DNA from: Sclerodactyla briareus
Lineage: Eukaryota > Echinodermata > Holothuroidea > Dendrochirotida > Sclerodactylidae
Length of the DNA: 64,000 nt
Reading direction: 5' to 3'
Assembly: GCA_026419785.1 (NCBI GenBank)
Contig: JAODTK010004098.1
Coordinates: 124,001 to 188,000, forward strand
Positions 61,312 to 64,000 of the stretch are shown here, in pieces. The stretch's first letter is position 1; each line of letters starts with the position of its first letter. The position numbers and the translations under genes are program-made. A model generated the notes under the pieces. That model saw only the letters and a program-made list of their open reading frames with translations, was not told the origin of the DNA and searched no databases.

Positions 61312-61481
61312 GGGGTTAATCAACGGTCGATTGTGTTTTATTATCCACATGATTGCCTCCCTCCTCAGGGGTTAATTCTGACGCTGGATGCACTCGGGCT
61401 GCGCCCTCGTGCATTGCTTGAATTAACCCCCGGTCGTGCACTATCCTGTGGATAAAACACGCTCGACCGATGATTAACCCC
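61312..61481. mobile_element. Foldback MITE with nested inverted repeats
   Basis: Outer arms: GGGGTTAATCAACGGTCGA at the left, and the reverse complement of GGGGTTAATCATCGGTCGA at the right, extending through GTGTTTTAT-ATCCACA on both sides. Inside lies a second palindrome, from GGGGTTAATTC at 61369 through TGCACTCGGGC and GCGCCCTCGTGCA to GAATTAACCCC. Length 170 bp, non-coding, able to fold almost completely. Confidence 0.8.
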
Positions 61482-62149
61482 TAATTAAGATACAGATACA
61501 CAACAGAACTTCAATCTTCCAATGTGGGCTTTATCGTGTACAGTAGCACACTTATACACCAAGCTCTACTCTTCAATAGTACATATCAGAGAAACTTGCA
61601 CAAAAGATGACCCCAAGGAGAAGCATGTTGTATATAAATTTTGACAATAAGTGCAGTCTCAATAGCTGACACTATTTATATGTATTTGGGCTAAAAGAGT
61701 CAAGTGGGCTGTGCTGTGCTGGGCTAGTACTTAAGCCTATTAGCCAAGGCAAGCTCATAGATGTGTTTTGCCAGAGCTGTGGAGAACAAATGAACACCGG
61801 ATGTAGCTCCAGGCTATCAATAATGAATGCTAGGTGTATTAGTAGTATTGTGTTCAGAGAGTTCAGGCCTATGGGAGTCTCAGCTATCAATGGTATTGAA
61901 ACTATCAACAGCAATCTCTTTTCAGTCTGTCAGGATTATACTGTTTAGATATATAACTCTATGCTATTGGGAAGAAAGACACCACTTTGGTGTTCAAACT
62001 TATCAGGCTGATCTGTCAAGTAGCCAAGCCCCATTGTATTGTGAAAATGGGGGTTGGCTGAGCCAATTACAGTCCCTTTGTGTCACAACACAATGGTTGT
62101 CTACTCAACTGAAAGATTCCTGATTCAATGCCCAGAATGGCCAGATAAG

Positions 62150-62163
62150 ACTAGAGCAGACCT
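62150..62163. repeat. SINE target-site duplication, left
   Basis: ACTAGAGCAGACCT, identical to 62526-62539. Confidence 0.9.
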
Positions 62164-62525
62164 AAGAGCGGTGGGACGGCGTGGCCGGAACGGTTAGAGT
62201 GTCCGCCTGCAATGCCTGAGGTCCCTGGTTCAAACCCCTGGTGTCGTCACAGACACCAATTTCACCCCGCTCCTTTCTCGTGTAGGAAAGTGGTGCACGA
62301 GTGAAGCTACACTCTCGTCTGTCGGTTGGGGACGTTAAATGGCGATCCCGGGAGCAGGAATTCTCACCCCTGCCTCGTTACACTGGGCACTCTTCGAAAA
62401 GAGTAGGCGAGATACGCCGGTGTCCTCCAACCCAAACTGGAACCTCTACAATTTCCGACTCAGGATTTCCTTAGTCAGCTGAAGCACCTTCGGGTGGACG
62501 CATAATACGAGGCGTATAAGTAAGT
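62164..62525 (+). mobile_element. tRNA-derived SINE with intact target duplication
   Basis: The head is tRNA-like: GGCGTGGCCGGAACGGTTAG (A box) followed by GGTCCCTGGTTCAAACCCC (B box), at the spacing expected for RNA polymerase III. The body contains GTCGGTTGGGGACGTTAAAT and GTGGACGCATAATACGAGGC, ending in ATAAGTAAGT. It is flanked by ACTAGAGCAGACCT at 62150-62163 and 62526-62539, a perfect 14-bp duplication. That marks the insertion as fairly young. Confidence 0.88.
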
Positions 62526-62539
62526 ACTAGAGCAGACCT
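62526..62539. repeat. SINE target-site duplication, right
   Basis: ACTAGAGCAGACCT, identical to 62150-62163. Confidence 0.9.
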
Positions 62540-62879
62540 TTGTGGAGTTTTGGGCCTCGGGAAGTCAATGCAACAGGTTGTTGTTGACTTGTGAGGATCG
62601 AAGCATTCTGAAGAGAATTTACTCAAAATGAAGGAAGACCACCATGATTTTGGCAATAATCAATTAATAGGGGTTAGAGATCTCATTGGCGAGTGAGGGA
62701 ATGCACACTCAGTAAATATCACCAGGTATAAGAGGAAACAAATTCTTGAGTGTTTTAAAAATGCAAAAGACAGGCCACCCCTTTGATCACAAGACCACTC
62801 TGTGACTGTGTGAGCAATGCAAGAATTCACCAGTGCAAAAACAAAAAGTGTCTGTTTAGATTTTATACAGTATGAGACA

Positions 62880-63170
62880 AATCGCCTACTTGTGTCAGCT
62901 CATGAGAGCTACCATTAGGGCCTTCGTTTCAAGCTTTGGGGTACACGTTGCAGATTAGACATTCAGAGGTAATTCTTCTTGCAAAGAGTGATTAATGAGT
63001 GGAATAGCCTTCCTGCAGATGCGTTGTTAGGTCTAAGCCTGTAAGAACAGTTTGACTGTTTTCCAGGAATTGTGAAAGAATCCTTCAAGGTCCAATGTTC
63101 TCCTCCTTGGGTAGTTGTGGTTCCGGATCGTTAATAAGGACTTGGCTCTACCCTGCTAAACTGAACTAAA
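62880..63170 (+). mobile_element. CR1/jockey-group LINE, 3' end fragment
   Basis: Plus-strand pieces GLRFKLWGTRCRLDIQR and FFLQRVINEWNSLPADALLG (about 62917-63038) follow the family's C-terminal pattern RG-x-KL-RC-LDIR, FF-QRVIN-WNSLP, then S-x-x-F. Frame changes and stops (one between IQR and FFL, one in the following helix) show that it is dead. Only the last part of the protein remains; it is 5'-truncated like most LINE copies. Confidence 0.65.
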
Positions 63171-63470
63171 TTTTATGAGGCCTCCTATACCTGTAGAGTA
63201 CAGTGTCACACTGTCTGGGATAAGTGAGCTGCATCATGCTTGCAAGATATAAATTGATTCAACACCACATAGCCTACATTTATTCACTGACTGAGTAATC
63301 AAGATGACTCACCCAGGGTAACTTGATCATCACCTTAGGTCCCAGCAACACACACATTGATCAATGTTCAAGAAAAAATTGAGATGAGATGGCCTACTAA
63401 AGTCTCTCAAGATCACACTGATGTCTGCACATATCCCAAGTTTTCTCATGTATATATTATTTATATTAGT

Positions 63471-63850
63471 GTATTCATTCCGCTGAGCGCCCAGGGCGGT
63501 CGCAAAGTTTAAGGAAGGGGGCCTACGAGAGTATAAACTCCCCCAATTTTTTCTCCATAATCAGTTCGATCGTGTTATATGTATTGTACTGAAGTACAGC
63601 GCGATGCACAGCATTACTGCTGAATCGATGATCGTTGTACTTATTGGGGAGTGCAGGTTGTAGAGGGGGAGGCGGTGGATGCACTGCATGTTGGAAACAG
63701 CAAGACATTGTTTCCTTCAGCCTGTGCAATATTTTGAATGTGTGTTTACGTAAAAAGTGTTCCAATTTCGAGCGACCTGCACTGCCAAGAAAGTTTGGTG
63801 GGCGCTTACGGGAGATGGGCGCTTACTCCGCTTAGCGGAATGAATACGGG
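63471..63850 (-). mobile_element. Terminal-inverted-repeat element, short copy (380 bp)
   Basis: Left end GTATTCATTCCGCTGAGCGC, right end CGCTTAGCGGAATGAATACG. Its left end matches the reverse complement of the right end of the 34472-35298 element and vice versa, so by its ends it is inverted. Its core (AGCAAGACATTGTTTCCTTC, TATTTTGAATGTGTGTTTAC) matches the core of the long copy (near 35117-35175) in the same orientation. About 450 bp shorter than the long copy. Confidence 0.7.
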
Positions 63851-64000
63851 GGTCTTGACGTGCATGCCCCATTTCCAGGGTCATTAACTTTATCTCTTGT
63901 GATCTCTCTCCATAGCTGCAATGTCTGAGACCTGATACTAGTTTTGTCACTCTCCTTTGGACATCATTTCTAGCCTAGCCTAGGCCAGTTAGGACAATAG

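Noticed and set aside
62164-62250. Possible functional tRNA gene
   Set aside because: A and B boxes are present, but the acceptor stem does not close, and the sequence continues into a SINE body with a target duplication around the whole 362 bp.

Overview
The window is AT-rich animal genomic DNA, mostly introns and repeats, with no long open reading frames. It most likely comes from a marine invertebrate deuterostome, and I favour an echinoderm. This is inference from four things: a nidogen-type basement-membrane gene cut into small phase-1 exons, tRNA-derived SINEs, L1-like and CR1/L2-like LINE remnants, and large satellite arrays rich in TGACC words. The species cannot be fixed from the sequence alone.

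Left part (about 2.6-27.5 kb), minus strand: a partial nidogen-like gene that I assembled from splice signals and domain motifs. In transcription order it shows two exons resembling the NIDO domain (27.35-27.54 and about 23.9 kb), one clear exon of the G2F beta-barrel (13.15-13.40), a probable second G2F exon (12.47-12.66), and four single EGF-like exons (9.3, 6.7, 5.2 and 2.6 kb). Most exons use GT/AG borders and run from phase 1 to phase 1. The signal peptide and first half of NIDO are not found. The expected C-terminal part (thyroglobulin repeat, YWTD propeller) would lie left of position 1. Several exons carry one to three single-base indels although their cysteines and splice sites are intact. 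This suggests a noisy long-read assembly, or a gene that died recently.

Middle part (29-50 kb): repeat territory. Two arrays of a roughly 600-bp satellite (about 29.6-33.0 and 44.7-46.5 kb) lie in the same orientation, and each monomer is full of AGGTCA/TGACCT words. Array B sits inside a 5.5-kb insertion bounded by an 18-bp direct repeat. That insertion begins with a 5'-truncated L1-like LINE and has landed inside the ORF2 of an older L1-like LINE (42.5-43.8 kb). A CR1/L2-like LINE 3' end lies just before it (41.6-42.2 kb). An unidentified Cys-rich frame is at 38.6-39.0 kb.

Right part (50-64 kb): largely unassigned. It has two candidate host exons on opposite strands (55.84-56.05 and 56.10-56.29 kb), a foldback element (61.3 kb), a 362-bp tRNA-derived SINE with a perfect 14-bp target duplication (62.16-62.53 kb), another LINE 3' end (62.9-63.2 kb), and a terminal-inverted-repeat element (63.5-63.85 kb) related to a longer copy at 34.5-35.3 kb. 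Smaller tandem repeats, hairpins, microsatellites and dispersed repeat families are listed individually.
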